A DNA stretch of 64,000 nucleotides from JABMQB01 sp963666575 (GTDB lineage: Bacteria; Bacteroidota; Bacteroidia; Bacteroidales; Prolixibacteraceae), in assembly GCA_963666575.2 (NCBI GenBank), contig CAXXYG010000023.1, forward strand, positions 1 through 64,000. The letters run 5' to 3'. Within the stretch, counting starts at the first letter, position 1; each line of letters begins with the position of its first letter. Below the pieces are notes generated by a model. It was not told the DNA's origin. It did not search any database and worked only from the letters and a program-made list of their open reading frames with translations. Positions 18,198-26,423 of the stretch are shown in pieces. The position numbers and the translations under genes were made by a program.

Positions 18198-18755
18198 ATG
18201 AAAATTACCGGAATTATATTGGCAGGTGGCAAAAGTCGCCGGATGGGGACTGATAAAGCACTGATTCAATTTCGCGATAAATCGTTGATTGAGAATGCAA
18301 TTGGTTTAGTGCAACCTTTATGCAGTACTATTTTAATTAGTTCAAACAATCCTGCTATTGAAAAATTCGGTTTTCCGGTTATTCCTGATGAAGTTACCAA
18401 TTGTGGTCCTATTGGTGGCCTTTATTCAACCCTAAAAAAAACCGCTTCCGAATGGAACTTTGTTATCAGCGTCGATTGCCCCTTTGTTTCTCCTGAATTT
18501 GTGGAATTTTTAATGTCAAATATAATAGAGAAAGATTGCCTTATTCCGAAACATATTGCAGGTATTGAGCCTTTGGTGGCATTGTACCACAAAAAAAGTC
18601 TGAGTTTTATGGAAAAGGCTATGCAAAATAAGGAGTATAAAGTGCAGAAATTAATAGCTGGTTTAAATACTGAATTTATTGATGTAGAAGAATGGTTGGT
18701 AAAAAAACCTGAATTATTCCGAAATTTAAACCGTCCTGAAGACCTGATTTTATAA
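18198..18755 (+). CDS. mobA: Molybdenum cofactor guanylyltransferase (MobA-like)
   Basis: 185 residues of the nucleotidyltransferase fold. The N-terminal GIILAGGKSRRMGTDKALI is the GTP-binding signature of MobA, followed by the GPIGGLYSTL region and a metal-site aspartate in ISVDCPFVSP. Family knowledge: MobA attaches GMP to molybdopterin to make the bis-MGD cofactor required by DMSO-reductase-family enzymes. One such enzyme is encoded 4 kb away at 22678, which supports the call. The gene is slightly shorter than E. coli MobA, as is common in Bacteroidota. It converges on the Crp/Fnr gene. Confidence 0.85.
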   Translation: MKITGIILAGGKSRRMGTDKALIQFRDKSLIENAIGLVQPLCSTILISSNNPAIEKFGFPVIPDEVTNCGPIGGLYSTLKKTASEWNFVISVDCPFVSPEFVEFLMSNIIEKDCLIPKHIAGIEPLVALYHKKSLSFMEKAMQNKEYKVQKLIAGLNTEFIDVEEWLVKKPELFRNLNRPEDLIL

Positions 18756-18776
18756 TTGAGTGCCGGTTGCTGAATA

Positions 18777-19469
18777 TTACCCGTGTTTCGAAATATTCTC
18801 CAAACGTTGAGGGTCGGCTATAACTATTTCTTTTCCGTAAATTTTAATGATTTTATCTTTCCTGAATTCCGATAAGGTACGAATAACATTTTCGGTGGTC
18901 ATGCCAATAAAATCGGCAATTTCACGCCTCGAAACAGGAAGTTCAAATTCATAATTGTCGTAAATATGTTGCGAAAAGTACATTAAAACATGTGCAATGC
19001 GGCCACGTAAGTGTTTCCGTTTTATTTCCAGGTTGTCGAGGATAATTTTATCAGATGTTTCGCTTACCCGCTTCATTAGGTCAAGCGTAAACTTTGCATT
19101 AGTTTTTGCAATGTCCATTACAACTTCAAGGTTGAGGACACAAATTACAGTGTCTTCAACAGCTGTTACAGAATATTGATATGTTTTAGATGAGAAAACG
19201 CTGAGCAGGCTAACAAAATCAAAAGGTTTTGAGAAACTGATAATCTGTTCTTTTCCTTCGGGTGCTAGCTTCGAAAGTTTTACCAAACCCTCTTTCATAT
19301 ATAAAAATTCGTTTATATCATCCCCTTCAGATGTAATAATTCCACCTTTTGAATAAAACCGTTCTTCTTTAATATCACAAATCCCACTGAGGGCTTCAAC
19401 GGTTACATGTCCAAAAAAAAGGGATTTTAGTTTACAATTTTCACAACTGCATTCAGGATTTTTAAGCAT
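18777..19469 (-). CDS. Crp/Fnr-family transcriptional regulator with FNR-like cysteines
   Basis: 230 residues: an N-terminal Cys-rich leader (C7, C9, C12 in ECSCENCKLKSLFF), a cNMP-binding-type beta-roll (about 20-130) and a winged HTH (about 150-215, LPVSRREIADFIGMTTENVIRTLSE). C110 (EDTVICVLNLEVV) aligns with Cys122 of E. coli FNR, and C9/C12 with FNR Cys20/Cys23; the equivalent of FNR Cys29 is phenylalanine, with C7 a possible substitute. An oxygen- or NO-sensitive iron-sulfur cluster is therefore plausible. The recognition helix (TTENVIRTLSE) is close to FNR/CRP. It is divergent from the sulfur-redox genes, with an FNR-like palindrome between them, so it likely regulates them and itself. 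Confidence 0.85.
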   Translation of the reverse strand: MLKNPECSCENCKLKSLFFGHVTVEALSGICDIKEERFYSKGGIITSEGDDINEFLYMKEGLVKLSKLAPEGKEQIISFSKPFDFVSLLSVFSSKTYQYSVTAVEDTVICVLNLEVVMDIAKTNAKFTLDLMKRVSETSDKIILDNLEIKRKHLRGRIAHVLMYFSQHIYDNYEFELPVSRREIADFIGMTTENVIRTLSEFRKDKIIKIYGKEIVIADPQRLENISKHG

Positions 19470-19529
19470 TTTGATGTTTTCATGTTTTCAACGTCTAAAT
19501 TACCAAAAAGATATGATATTTAATACATT

Positions 19530-19543
19530 GTGATATTTATCAT
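19530..19543. promoter_or_regulatory. Putative Crp/Fnr operator
   Basis: GTGAT-ATTT-ATCAT matches the FNR consensus TTGAT-N4-ATCAA in 8 of 10 defined positions with exact spacing. It lies 61 bases before the Crp/Fnr gene start and 84 bases before the SQR-like gene start, so it could control both directions. Confidence 0.55.
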
Positions 19544-19626
19544 ACCTGTCATCTGGTAGTTCTCGCCTAGGTTCCTTAATTTTAAATAGTTATTTGTAAC
19601 AATTTAGTTTATTAAATATATATAAT

Positions 19627-20865
19627 ATGAAACGGTTATTGATTCTAGGAGCTGGTACAGCAGGTACTATGATGGCAAACAAAATGCGTAGGGCTCTCGA
19701 TAAAGAAGGATGGAATATTACTATTGTCGACCAGTATAAAACACATTACTACCAACCCGGATTTTTATTTATTCCATTTGGAATATATAATCAGCAGGAT
19801 GTTGTTAAACCCAAGGCTGATTTTTTTCCAGCTGGGGTAGATGTTATTTATTCTGAAATCGATAAAGTTGATGGAGATAACAATCAAGTATTGTTAAATG
19901 GGGGGAAAGTTCTTCAATACGATTATTTAATAATTGCTACAGGTACCCAAACCTTTCCGGAAGAAACTCCGGGTTTAAAAGACAAACTTTGGTACAAAGA
20001 AATATTTGATTTTTATACTGTTGAAGGGGCCGTTGCATTACAACAGTTTTTTAAAGGCTGGGAAGGTGGAAAATTAGTAATGGCAATTTCCGAATTACCA
20101 TATAAATGCCCGGTTGCTCCTATAGAATTTGTATTCCTGGCTGATGCTTTTTTTACTGAAAAGGGAATTCGTGATAAAGTGGATATAACCTATGTTACTC
20201 CAATGCCTGGGGCTTTTACAAAACCAATAGCAACAAAAATGTTGTCGGAACTTTTAAAAGAGAAAAATATAAATGTTATTCCCGATTTTTACATCGAAAA
20301 GGTAGACAACGATGCCAAAAAAATTGTTTCGTTCGATGAAAAAGAGATTCCTTTTGATGTTTTAACTATTGTGCCTGTTAACATGGGTAACGAAATGATT
20401 GAACGAAGTGGTTTGGGTGACGACATGAATTTTGTACCTACCGATAAAGAGACACTTCAATCGAATCAGTTTGAAAATATTTTTGTATTGGGCGATGCAT
20501 CAAATATTCCAACATCCAAGGCAGGCTCGGTAGCTCACTTTGCAGCCGAAATATTATTCGAAAATTTGATGGATAAAATTGAAGGCCGCCCCATGATGGC
20601 AAAATTTGATGGCCATGCCAATTGTTACATCGAAACCGGTTTTGGAAAAGGAGCTTTGATCGATTTTAATTACGATACTGAACCTCTACCGGGAACATTC
20701 CCATTACCTGGTATAGGCCCTTTCGGTTTATTAAAAAACACCAAAATTAATCATTACGGCAAAGTAATGTTCCGTTGGATTTATTGGCATATTTTATTAA
20801 AAGGGAAAGAACTTCCGGTGGAACCACTTATGACCATGGCAGGTAAAAAAAGGATTAAACTTTAA
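19627..20865 (+). CDS. SQR-like FAD-dependent oxidoreductase with two cysteines
   Basis: 412 residues: an N-terminal FAD-binding ILGAGTAGTMMA, a mid ATG motif (LIIATGTQTFPEETPG) and a C-terminal flavin motif FVLGDASNIPTSKAGSVAH. The only cysteines are C161 in PYKCPVAPIE and C333 in HANCYIETGFG; they match the two redox cysteines shared by sulfide:quinone oxidoreductases and flavocytochrome c, and the third cysteine of classical SQR is missing. The C-terminus has an amphipathic or hydrophobic tail that would sit at the membrane. Family knowledge: SQR oxidises sulfide to polysulfide or zero-valent sulfur and reduces quinone. It leads a unit with DUF1641, DsrC-like and DsrE2-like genes, consistent with handing sulfur to a protein carrier. 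The reverse reaction cannot be excluded. Confidence 0.85.
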   Translation: MKRLLILGAGTAGTMMANKMRRALDKEGWNITIVDQYKTHYYQPGFLFIPFGIYNQQDVVKPKADFFPAGVDVIYSEIDKVDGDNNQVLLNGGKVLQYDYLIIATGTQTFPEETPGLKDKLWYKEIFDFYTVEGAVALQQFFKGWEGGKLVMAISELPYKCPVAPIEFVFLADAFFTEKGIRDKVDITYVTPMPGAFTKPIATKMLSELLKEKNINVIPDFYIEKVDNDAKKIVSFDEKEIPFDVLTIVPVNMGNEMIERSGLGDDMNFVPTDKETLQSNQFENIFVLGDASNIPTSKAGSVAHFAAEILFENLMDKIEGRPMMAKFDGHANCYIETGFGKGALIDFNYDTEPLPGTFPLPGIGPFGLLKNTKINHYGKVMFRWIYWHILLKGKELPVEPLMTMAGKKRIKL

Positions 20866-20876
20866 AGCTATTTGTT

Positions 20877-21542
20877 ATGGAAGAAAAAGAATTACAAACG
20901 CAAATAGCGGAGTTAAACCAGAAGGTTGATTTGTTGCTTGAATATGTGAACCAGCAGCGGCTTCGGAATAATCAGTTGGAAGACCTGATGTCTGACATTT
21001 CGTTGGTTGGAAAAGATATTTACGATTCGGCGGTTGAAGAATTGGACAAGAGTATGGTTGAGATTGACCCAGATCAGGTAAAAGGATTGATGTTAAAAAT
21101 TCTCAGGAACATCGATAATTTTAACACATTCATGGATACGTTCGAAAGCCTCAACGATTTGGTCAGGGATGTTTCTCCTATAGCCATGGAGGTGATTATT
21201 GATTTCTCAAAGAAGCTTAATGAATTGGACCAAAAAGGATATTTCGAGTTTTTTGCCGAAGCAGGAAAAATTTTCGATGCAATTATTACAAATTATTCAC
21301 CTGAAGATGTAAAAGGTTTAGCCGATAATGTAGTGACGATTCTCGACACGGTTAAATCAGCAACTCAGCCCGAAATGATGAATGCCCTGAATAATGGGCT
21401 TAAAGTTTATGGAAGTATTGAAACAGAAAATATTGAACCGTATTCTATATGGAAAGTAATGAAGGAAATGAATCAGCCAGAGATGAAAAAGGCCCTAGGT
21501 TTCTTTGTCACTTTTATGAAAAATTTATCAGCAAATAATTAA
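20877..21542 (+). CDS. DUF1641 protein
   Basis: 221 residues, soluble and all-helical, with an N-terminal coiled-coil-like segment (QIAELNQKVDLLLEYVNQQR). The conserved DUF1641 core is seen as DPDQVKGLMLKILRNIDNF, a second copy-like stretch SPEDVKGLADNVVTILDTV, and a C-terminal PYSIWKVMKEMNQPEMKKAL. DUF1641 proteins are known neighbours of SQR-like flavoproteins and some formate-dehydrogenase genes; their biochemical role is not known to me. It lies 11 bases after the SQR-like gene and 23 before the DsrC-like gene, so it is certainly in the operon and may act as a scaffold or partner of the flavoprotein. Confidence 0.85.
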   Translation: MEEKELQTQIAELNQKVDLLLEYVNQQRLRNNQLEDLMSDISLVGKDIYDSAVEELDKSMVEIDPDQVKGLMLKILRNIDNFNTFMDTFESLNDLVRDVSPIAMEVIIDFSKKLNELDQKGYFEFFAEAGKIFDAIITNYSPEDVKGLADNVVTILDTVKSATQPEMMNALNNGLKVYGSIETENIEPYSIWKVMKEMNQPEMKKALGFFVTFMKNLSANN

Positions 21543-21565
21543 TAAAATTTAAAATAGATATAATT

Positions 21566-21877
21566 ATGGCAGAACTATTAATTGCAGGAAAAAGTATTGA
21601 AGTTACAGCAGACGGTTACCTTGTAAACAGTGCTGACTGGGATAAAGATGTAGCTTCGGAAATGGCTAAAGAAGCTGGTATTGAATTAACCGATAAACAT
21701 TTTGAAGTACTTGAATACCTAAGGGAAAAACAAGCAGCTGGTGAATCATTAACAATCCGAAAAGTAGGAAAATCAGGAATAACTGATATTAAAGGATTGT
21801 ACCAGTTATTTCCGGGAGGGCCGTTAAAAATTTCTTCAAAGCTTGCCGGAATACCAAAACCAACCAGTTGTGTTTAA
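21566..21877 (+). CDS. DsrC/TusE-family sulfur carrier with a single C-terminal cysteine
   Basis: 103 residues with the full DsrC/TusE pattern: ADGYLVNSADWDKDVASEMA, HFEVLEYLRE, TIRKVGKSG, LYQLFPGGPLK and the flexible arm AGIPKPTSCV. C102, the penultimate residue, is the CysA that carries persulfide. Dissimilatory DsrC has a second CysB eleven residues earlier; here that position is Ser91, so no intramolecular disulfide or trisulfide can form. It is therefore TusE-like in chemistry although its neighbours are energy-metabolism genes. Likely role: accepting sulfur from the DsrE2-like or SQR-like partner. No dsrAB, dsrMKJOP or tusBCD is in the window. Confidence 0.9.
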   Translation: MAELLIAGKSIEVTADGYLVNSADWDKDVASEMAKEAGIELTDKHFEVLEYLREKQAAGESLTIRKVGKSGITDIKGLYQLFPGGPLKISSKLAGIPKPTSCV

Positions 21878-21894
21878 ACTTAAAATAACTAATC

Positions 21895-22326
21895 ATGAGC
21901 GAAAATAGCGATAAGCCATTAAAGAAAGTTTGTATTATTTGTGCCAAGGGTTCACTCGAAGATGTATATGCCACATTAGTAATGGGAAACGGTGCAGTTA
22001 TGGAAGGAATTGAAGCGAAATTGTTTTTTACCTTTTTTGGGCTCGATGCCATCACTAAAAAACAGATGAATAAGTTGCATACTTCTACAGTGGGTAATCC
22101 GGCAATGCGTATGCCAGGAGGTTTACCTTTCCCCACACTTTTAGGGGCTATCCCCGGGGTAGAAGCGGGTGTGTCGGCAATGATGAAAAAAGGAATGGAA
22201 GAGTTGGATATACCTCCTGTTGATGAGTTTTTTGACATGATCACAGCCGGTGGCGGTGAAGTATATGCATGTAAATTGGCAGTTGATATGTTTAAATTAA
22301 AAAAGAAGATTTGTGTGAACATGTGA
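21895..22326 (+). CDS. DsrE2-like sulfur-transfer protein, C-terminus frameshifted
   Basis: As written the frame ends after 143 residues with a strange tail (KKKICVNM). The body is a DsrE/DsrF-like fold: KVCIICAKGSLEDVYATLVM, a hydrophobic loop MPGGLPFPTLLGAIPGVEAG and a reactive-cysteine region TAGGGEVYACKLAVDMF. One extra A in the A-run 22299-22304 restores a 167-residue protein ending in a typical DsrE2 C-terminus. Family knowledge: DsrE2 proteins are membrane-associated persulfide carriers that work with TusA, DsrC or rhodanese in sulfur trafficking. It is 18 bases after the DsrC-like gene and is the last gene before a strong terminator. Confidence 0.85.
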   Translation: MSENSDKPLKKVCIICAKGSLEDVYATLVMGNGAVMEGIEAKLFFTFFGLDAITKKQMNKLHTSTVGNPAMRMPGGLPFPTLLGAIPGVEAGVSAMMKKGMEELDIPPVDEFFDMITAGGGEVYACKLAVDMFKLKKKICVNM

Positions 22327-22397
22327 AAGATGTAATTACAATAGGTGAGTTTTATGAGATGGCAGGGGGCGAAGGAACACAGATTATTTTTACATAG
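22299..22397 (+). other. Frameshift site and displaced C-terminal codons of the DsrE2-like gene
   Basis: The run of six A at 22299-22304 reads Lys-Lys in the annotated frame. With seven A the frame continues through 22305-22394 as EDLCEHVKDVITIGEFYEMA and then GGEGTQIIFT, with a TAG stop at 22395-22397. This tail is what I expect for the family, so the gene was or is 21895-22397. A base-calling or assembly error is the first suspect. Confidence 0.8.
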
Positions 22398-22424
22398 TTT
22401 TTTTTGAAAGGTTGATAAGGGGAG

Positions 22425-22452
22425 CGCCATGTTTTTTACATGGCGTTTTTTT
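22425..22452 (+). terminator. Rho-independent terminator closing sulfur unit 1
   Basis: A perfect 8-bp stem CGCCATGT/ACATGGCG with a five-T loop is followed by seven T. It separates the SQR-DUF1641-DsrC-DsrE2 unit from the molybdoenzyme unit. Confidence 0.9.
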
Positions 22453-22648
22453 ATGTGAAAAATTAAAATAGATTTAATAAAGTATTTTTTCTTTATAATT
22501 CAAAATCATTCTAAATTATTTAAAAACAGGCTGTAGGACAGTATTTTAGCAAGTGTTTATATTTGATAATTATTGATCATATGACCAGTTTTTTAATTCA
22601 TGCCCTTAAACATGTACATTTTTACATATATGGATATACAGAATTAAT

Positions 22649-22656
22649 TATGTTTG
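22649..22656 (+). promoter_or_regulatory. TAnnTTTG promoter box of the molybdoenzyme unit
   Basis: TATGTTTG lies 21 bases before the ATG at 22678. No good TTTG is seen at -33. With the terminator upstream it indicates an independent start for the second sulfur unit. Confidence 0.45.
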
Positions 22657-22677
22657 TACCCGTAAAGAGTAAAAATT

Positions 22678-24915
22678 ATGTCAGAGAACAGGCGCGAATT
22701 TATAAAGATCTCTTCGTTAAGTGCAGCAGGATTGATTTTTGGGAATAAAATTCTTCAATCGGCGGTTTCAAATAGTTCAGGATTAGCTGGTTCAGCAACT
22801 TCAGATTTTAAGCGGACTTCAACCTATTGTGAAGTTTGTTTTTGGAAGTGTGCAGGCTGGATTCATAAAAACGAAGACGGGGAAATTAAAAAAATTGTTG
22901 GAAACGACGATGATTCTAATTGTAATGGGCGGCTTTGCCCAAGGGGAACGGGTGGCATTGGCATGTATACCGATGAAGACCGTTTAAAAACGCCGCTTAT
23001 AAGAGTAAAAGGGACCGATGGTAAACAAACCTACAGAGAGGCATCATGGGATGAAGCTTTTGCTTTAATCGCCAGGAATTTCAAAAAAATCAAGGCAGAA
23101 CACGGTGCCGAATGTACAGCCCTGTTTACACATGGTTCGGGAGGGAAATATTTTGGAAACTTATTAAAAGCTTTTGGCTCAGCAAACATTGCAGCTCCAT
23201 CATATGCACAATGCCGTGGTCCACGCGAGGTGGCGTTTCTTGCCACTTTCGGTGAAGGATTAAATTCACCTGAACCAACTGATATTAGAGACACACGTTG
23301 CCTGGTATTGATTGGGTCACACCTGGGTGAAAATATGCACAATGGGCAGGTTCAGGAAATGTCCGATGCCATTGATAAAGGTGCTTCCATTATTACTGTT
23401 GATCCTCGTTTTTCGACTGTTGCCGGCAAATCAAAATTTTGGTTACCCATTAAACCAGCTACCGATATAGCTTTATTATTAACATGGATCAGGGAAATTA
23501 TTAATAATAATTGGCACGATCAAAAATACATTGAAAAATATGCATATGGTTTTGAAGAATTAAAAAACCATGTTCAGCAATATACTCCTGAGTGGGCGTA
23601 TGGTGTAACAACCATCAAGCCTGATCAGATACGTGAAACAGCCCGTGAAATGGCGAATGCTGCTCCATCGGTAATAATTCACCCGGGAAGGCATGTGACA
23701 TGGTATGGCGATGATACACAGCGTTTGAGGGCAGTGGCAATTTTAAACGCTTTATTGGGCTCATGGGGCAGGAGAGGTGGTTTTTATTCTCCTGAAAAAT
23801 TAAGTGTTCCGGATTACCCCCACCCACCATTCCCAAAACCAAAACGTACATGGCGCGATGCTATGGGAGGAAAATACAACCTTGCTGATTTAGCTTTAGC
23901 TTCAGGTGTTTGTGATGCAACTATTCCTTCGCCTGAAATGGATTGTAATATTAAAGGATGGATAGTTAATGGAACAAATCTGATAATGACTCTTCCTGAC
24001 CAGCGCAAAACAATTGAGGCAATTAATAACCTCGATTTTTTGGTTGTTGTTGATACAATGCCAATGGAAATTACAGGCTATGCCGACGTTGTACTTCCTG
24101 AATGCACCTATCTTGAACGGTATGATTCGTTAAGGGTAGTTCAGGGTAGGAATCCAAATATTGCCTTAAGGGCTCCGGCAGCCAAACCCAAATACAATTC
24201 AAAGCCTGCCTGGTGGATGGCCAAAGAATTATCGAAACACATGGGGCTTGAAGAATATTTCGCTTACGATTCACTTGAAGAAACGTTGGATTGGCAGTTA
24301 AAAGAAATTGGTTCTTCATTGGAAGAAATGAAACGTATAGGTGTCAAAAATTTCCCTCGCGAATATGGTAATTTGTATTTCGAAGAAAATGAAGACATTG
24401 AGTTTAATACAAATACAGGTAAAATTGAATTGTATTCTACTGCTTTTGAAGAAGAAGGATTTGATCCGTTACCAAAATATACACCACATCAGGAACCACC
24501 CGAAGGTTTTTACCATTTAAATTACGGTCGGGCACCAATGCATACGTTCAGCCGCACTTCAAATAATGCAAATTTGACCGACCTGATGGATGAAAATACT
24601 GTTTGGGTTAATCCGAAAGTTGCAAAAGAGTGGGATTTAAAAAACGGAACAGAAGTTTATTTGGAAAATCAAGACGGCGTAGTTTCAGACTTTACCATAA
24701 AAGTTAGAGTAACAGAACGAATTCGTTTCGATTCGGTTTATATGGTTCATGGTTTTGGGCATTCAAATAAAAAGCTGAGTCGGGCTCATGGCAAAGGAGC
24801 CAGCGATTCGCAGCTTATAACCAGGGTTTTAATTGACCCAATTATGGGAGGAACTGGTATGAGAGGAAATTTTGTAACATTCAGGTTTGAAAATAAAAGG
24901 GAGGCGAAATCATGA
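22678..24915 (+). CDS. Tat-exported molybdopterin oxidoreductase, PsrA/PhsA-like catalytic subunit
   Basis: 745 residues with a twin-arginine signal (NRREFIKISSLSAAGLIF). A [4Fe-4S] site is formed by C51, C54, C58 (CEVCFWKC) and C87 (GRLCPRG). C179 in YAQCRGPREVAF is the probable molybdenum ligand. The molybdopterin domains follow (ITVDPRFSTVAGKS) and the dinucleotide-binding C-terminal domain starts near LNYGRAPMHTFSRTSNN. Length and architecture fit periplasmic PsrA/PhsA/TtrA-type enzymes of the DMSO-reductase family rather than formate dehydrogenase. The next two genes give the B and C subunits. Sulfur-related neighbours suggest polysulfide, thiosulfate or tetrathionate as substrate, but selenium or arsenic oxyanions cannot be excluded. 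The stop overlaps the next start by four bases. Confidence 0.9.
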   Translation: MSENRREFIKISSLSAAGLIFGNKILQSAVSNSSGLAGSATSDFKRTSTYCEVCFWKCAGWIHKNEDGEIKKIVGNDDDSNCNGRLCPRGTGGIGMYTDEDRLKTPLIRVKGTDGKQTYREASWDEAFALIARNFKKIKAEHGAECTALFTHGSGGKYFGNLLKAFGSANIAAPSYAQCRGPREVAFLATFGEGLNSPEPTDIRDTRCLVLIGSHLGENMHNGQVQEMSDAIDKGASIITVDPRFSTVAGKSKFWLPIKPATDIALLLTWIREIINNNWHDQKYIEKYAYGFEELKNHVQQYTPEWAYGVTTIKPDQIRETAREMANAAPSVIIHPGRHVTWYGDDTQRLRAVAILNALLGSWGRRGGFYSPEKLSVPDYPHPPFPKPKRTWRDAMGGKYNLADLALASGVCDATIPSPEMDCNIKGWIVNGTNLIMTLPDQRKTIEAINNLDFLVVVDTMPMEITGYADVVLPECTYLERYDSLRVVQGRNPNIALRAPAAKPKYNSKPAWWMAKELSKHMGLEEYFAYDSLEETLDWQLKEIGSSLEEMKRIGVKNFPREYGNLYFEENEDIEFNTNTGKIELYSTAFEEEGFDPLPKYTPHQEPPEGFYHLNYGRAPMHTFSRTSNNANLTDLMDENTVWVNPKVAKEWDLKNGTEVYLENQDGVVSDFTIKVRVTERIRFDSVYMVHGFGHSNKKLSRAHGKGASDSQLITRVLIDPIMGGTGMRGNFVTFRFENKREAKS

Positions 24916-25445
24916 GATATGCAATGGCAATTGATACCAAAAAATGTGTAGGTTGTTCTGATTGTGTGGTGGCTTGCCAAACTGAAAATGATGTACCTAT
25001 TGGATATTGTCGCGATTGGATTGTTGAGGTAACACATGGAACATACCCTCAACTTGAAACTGAAATAAGGTCGGAACGTTGTAACCATTGTGATAATTCA
25101 CCCTGTGTGAGGTGTTGCCCTACGGGGGCAAGTCACTACGAAGATGGAGGAATAGTATCTGTTACCAAAAACAAATGTATTGGTTGTGGTGCATGCATTA
25201 CCAGTTGTCCGTACGACGCCCGGTATTCACATCCCGAAGGATATGTTGATAAATGTACATTTTGTGTACATCGGATTAAACAAGGAGAGCAACCTGCCTG
25301 TGTGGCTGTTTGCCCAACAAAATGTATGTATTTTGGCGACCTTGATGACCATAATTCTGACGTTTCGCGCATTTTGAAAAAAAGAAAATTTAAAACACTA
25401 ATTCCTGCAGCAGGGACTAAACCTCAAGTTTATTACCTGACCTAA
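24912..25445 (+). CDS. Four-cluster ferredoxin subunit (PsrB/PhsB-like)
   Basis: 177 residues with four cysteine sets of the DMSO-reductase beta-subunit type: CVGCSDCVVACQ near the start, CNHCDNSPCVRCCPTG, CIGCGACITSCPYDA, and CTFCVHR with PACVAVCPTKC. They would hold four [4Fe-4S] clusters that wire the molybdenum subunit to the membrane subunit. No signal peptide is present; such subunits are exported by hitch-hiking with the Tat-dependent catalytic subunit. It overlaps that subunit's gene by four bases and is followed almost at once by the NrfD-type gene. Confidence 0.93.
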   Translation: MRYAMAIDTKKCVGCSDCVVACQTENDVPIGYCRDWIVEVTHGTYPQLETEIRSERCNHCDNSPCVRCCPTGASHYEDGGIVSVTKNKCIGCGACITSCPYDARYSHPEGYVDKCTFCVHRIKQGEQPACVAVCPTKCMYFGDLDDHNSDVSRILKKRKFKTLIPAAGTKPQVYYLT

Positions 25446-25455
25446 TTTGACAACA

Positions 25456-26397
25456 ATGAGAGAAGAAATTATCACCAGTGGAAGGATGAATCCACACATT
25501 GACCCTCATTTGGAAATATGGCACTGGCATATTCCACTGTATTTATTTTTGGGTGGTTTGGCTGCCGGGATTCTGTTTTTTGCAAGTTTATATACCATTC
25601 TTGGCAAAGAAAATAAGTACAGCGGAGCCGTAAAACGTGCTCCTATTATTGTGCCCTTTTTATTAATAATTGGTTTGGTTGCCCTGTTTTTCGATTTGAA
25701 ACACAAATTGTATTTCTGGCAGCTATACACAACCATCCGTATTCAATCGCCAATGTCGTGGGGAGCCTGGACTTTAATGGCAATTACACCACTTTCAATG
25801 GTTTGGGTTGCATTGCATATACGCGAATTTTTTCCGAAATGGGATTGGAGGTTCACAATAATAATTGAAATCGAACAATTTCTGCAAAAGTATAAAAAAT
25901 ACATTGCCTGGGTAATTCTTTATTTTTCAGTAATTCTTGGAATTTATACCGGAATTTTATTTTCTGCATTTAATGCACGTCCACTATGGAATACTTCCAT
26001 TTTGGGGCCATTGTTTTTAACTTCAGGGCTATCAGCTGCAGCAGCAGTAATCATTCTTTTCTCAAGGCGGCAAAAGGAACGAATGAATTTTGCAAAAATA
26101 GATATAATGCTTATTGGTATCGAACTGTTTCTAATTGTCCATATGTTTATGGGATTTTTGGCAAGTACCGAAGTTCAAATTGAAGCTGCCAACATGTTCC
26201 TTGGAGGGCCATATACAGCCCCGTTCTGGATTTATGTGGTGATTATTGGAATGATTATACCGGCAATTCTGGAGTTTTTAGAATTGCGTAAATTTCATAT
26301 TCCGGCTATAATCCCGGTGGTGCTTGTTCTTTTTGGAAGTTTAATGTTGCGTTTTATTATTGCCTATGCCGGGCAAATGAGTCGTTGGTTGTATTAA
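25456..26397 (+). CDS. NrfD/PsrC-family membrane subunit
   Basis: The ATG at 25456 is preferred to a TTG three codons upstream; it gives 313 residues, the usual NrfD length. The N-terminal PHLEIWHWHIPLYLFLGGLAAG is the hallmark start of NrfD proteins. About eight membrane helices follow, with a conserved SPMSWGAWTL and a C-terminal LRFIIAYAGQMSR. Family knowledge: this subunit holds no haem, binds quinone and links quinone turnover to the ferredoxin subunit on the periplasmic side. It completes a PsrABC-type respiratory complex. Confidence 0.92.
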   Translation: MREEIITSGRMNPHIDPHLEIWHWHIPLYLFLGGLAAGILFFASLYTILGKENKYSGAVKRAPIIVPFLLIIGLVALFFDLKHKLYFWQLYTTIRIQSPMSWGAWTLMAITPLSMVWVALHIREFFPKWDWRFTIIIEIEQFLQKYKKYIAWVILYFSVILGIYTGILFSAFNARPLWNTSILGPLFLTSGLSAAAAVIILFSRRQKERMNFAKIDIMLIGIELFLIVHMFMGFLASTEVQIEAANMFLGGPYTAPFWIYVVIIGMIIPAILEFLELRKFHIPAIIPVVLVLFGSLMLRFIIAYAGQMSRWLY

Positions 26398-26423
26398 TTA
26401 AATTAAAAAATAAAATATTTAAA

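Noticed and set aside
21789..22430. Long minus-strand ORF opposite the DsrC-like and DsrE2-like genes
   Set aside because: It is an antisense shadow of two strongly recognisable genes; the composition is that of a reversed frame.
22563..22748. Short plus-strand ORF before the molybdoenzyme gene
   Set aside because: It overlaps the promoter box and the Tat signal region of the real gene in another frame and has no coding character.
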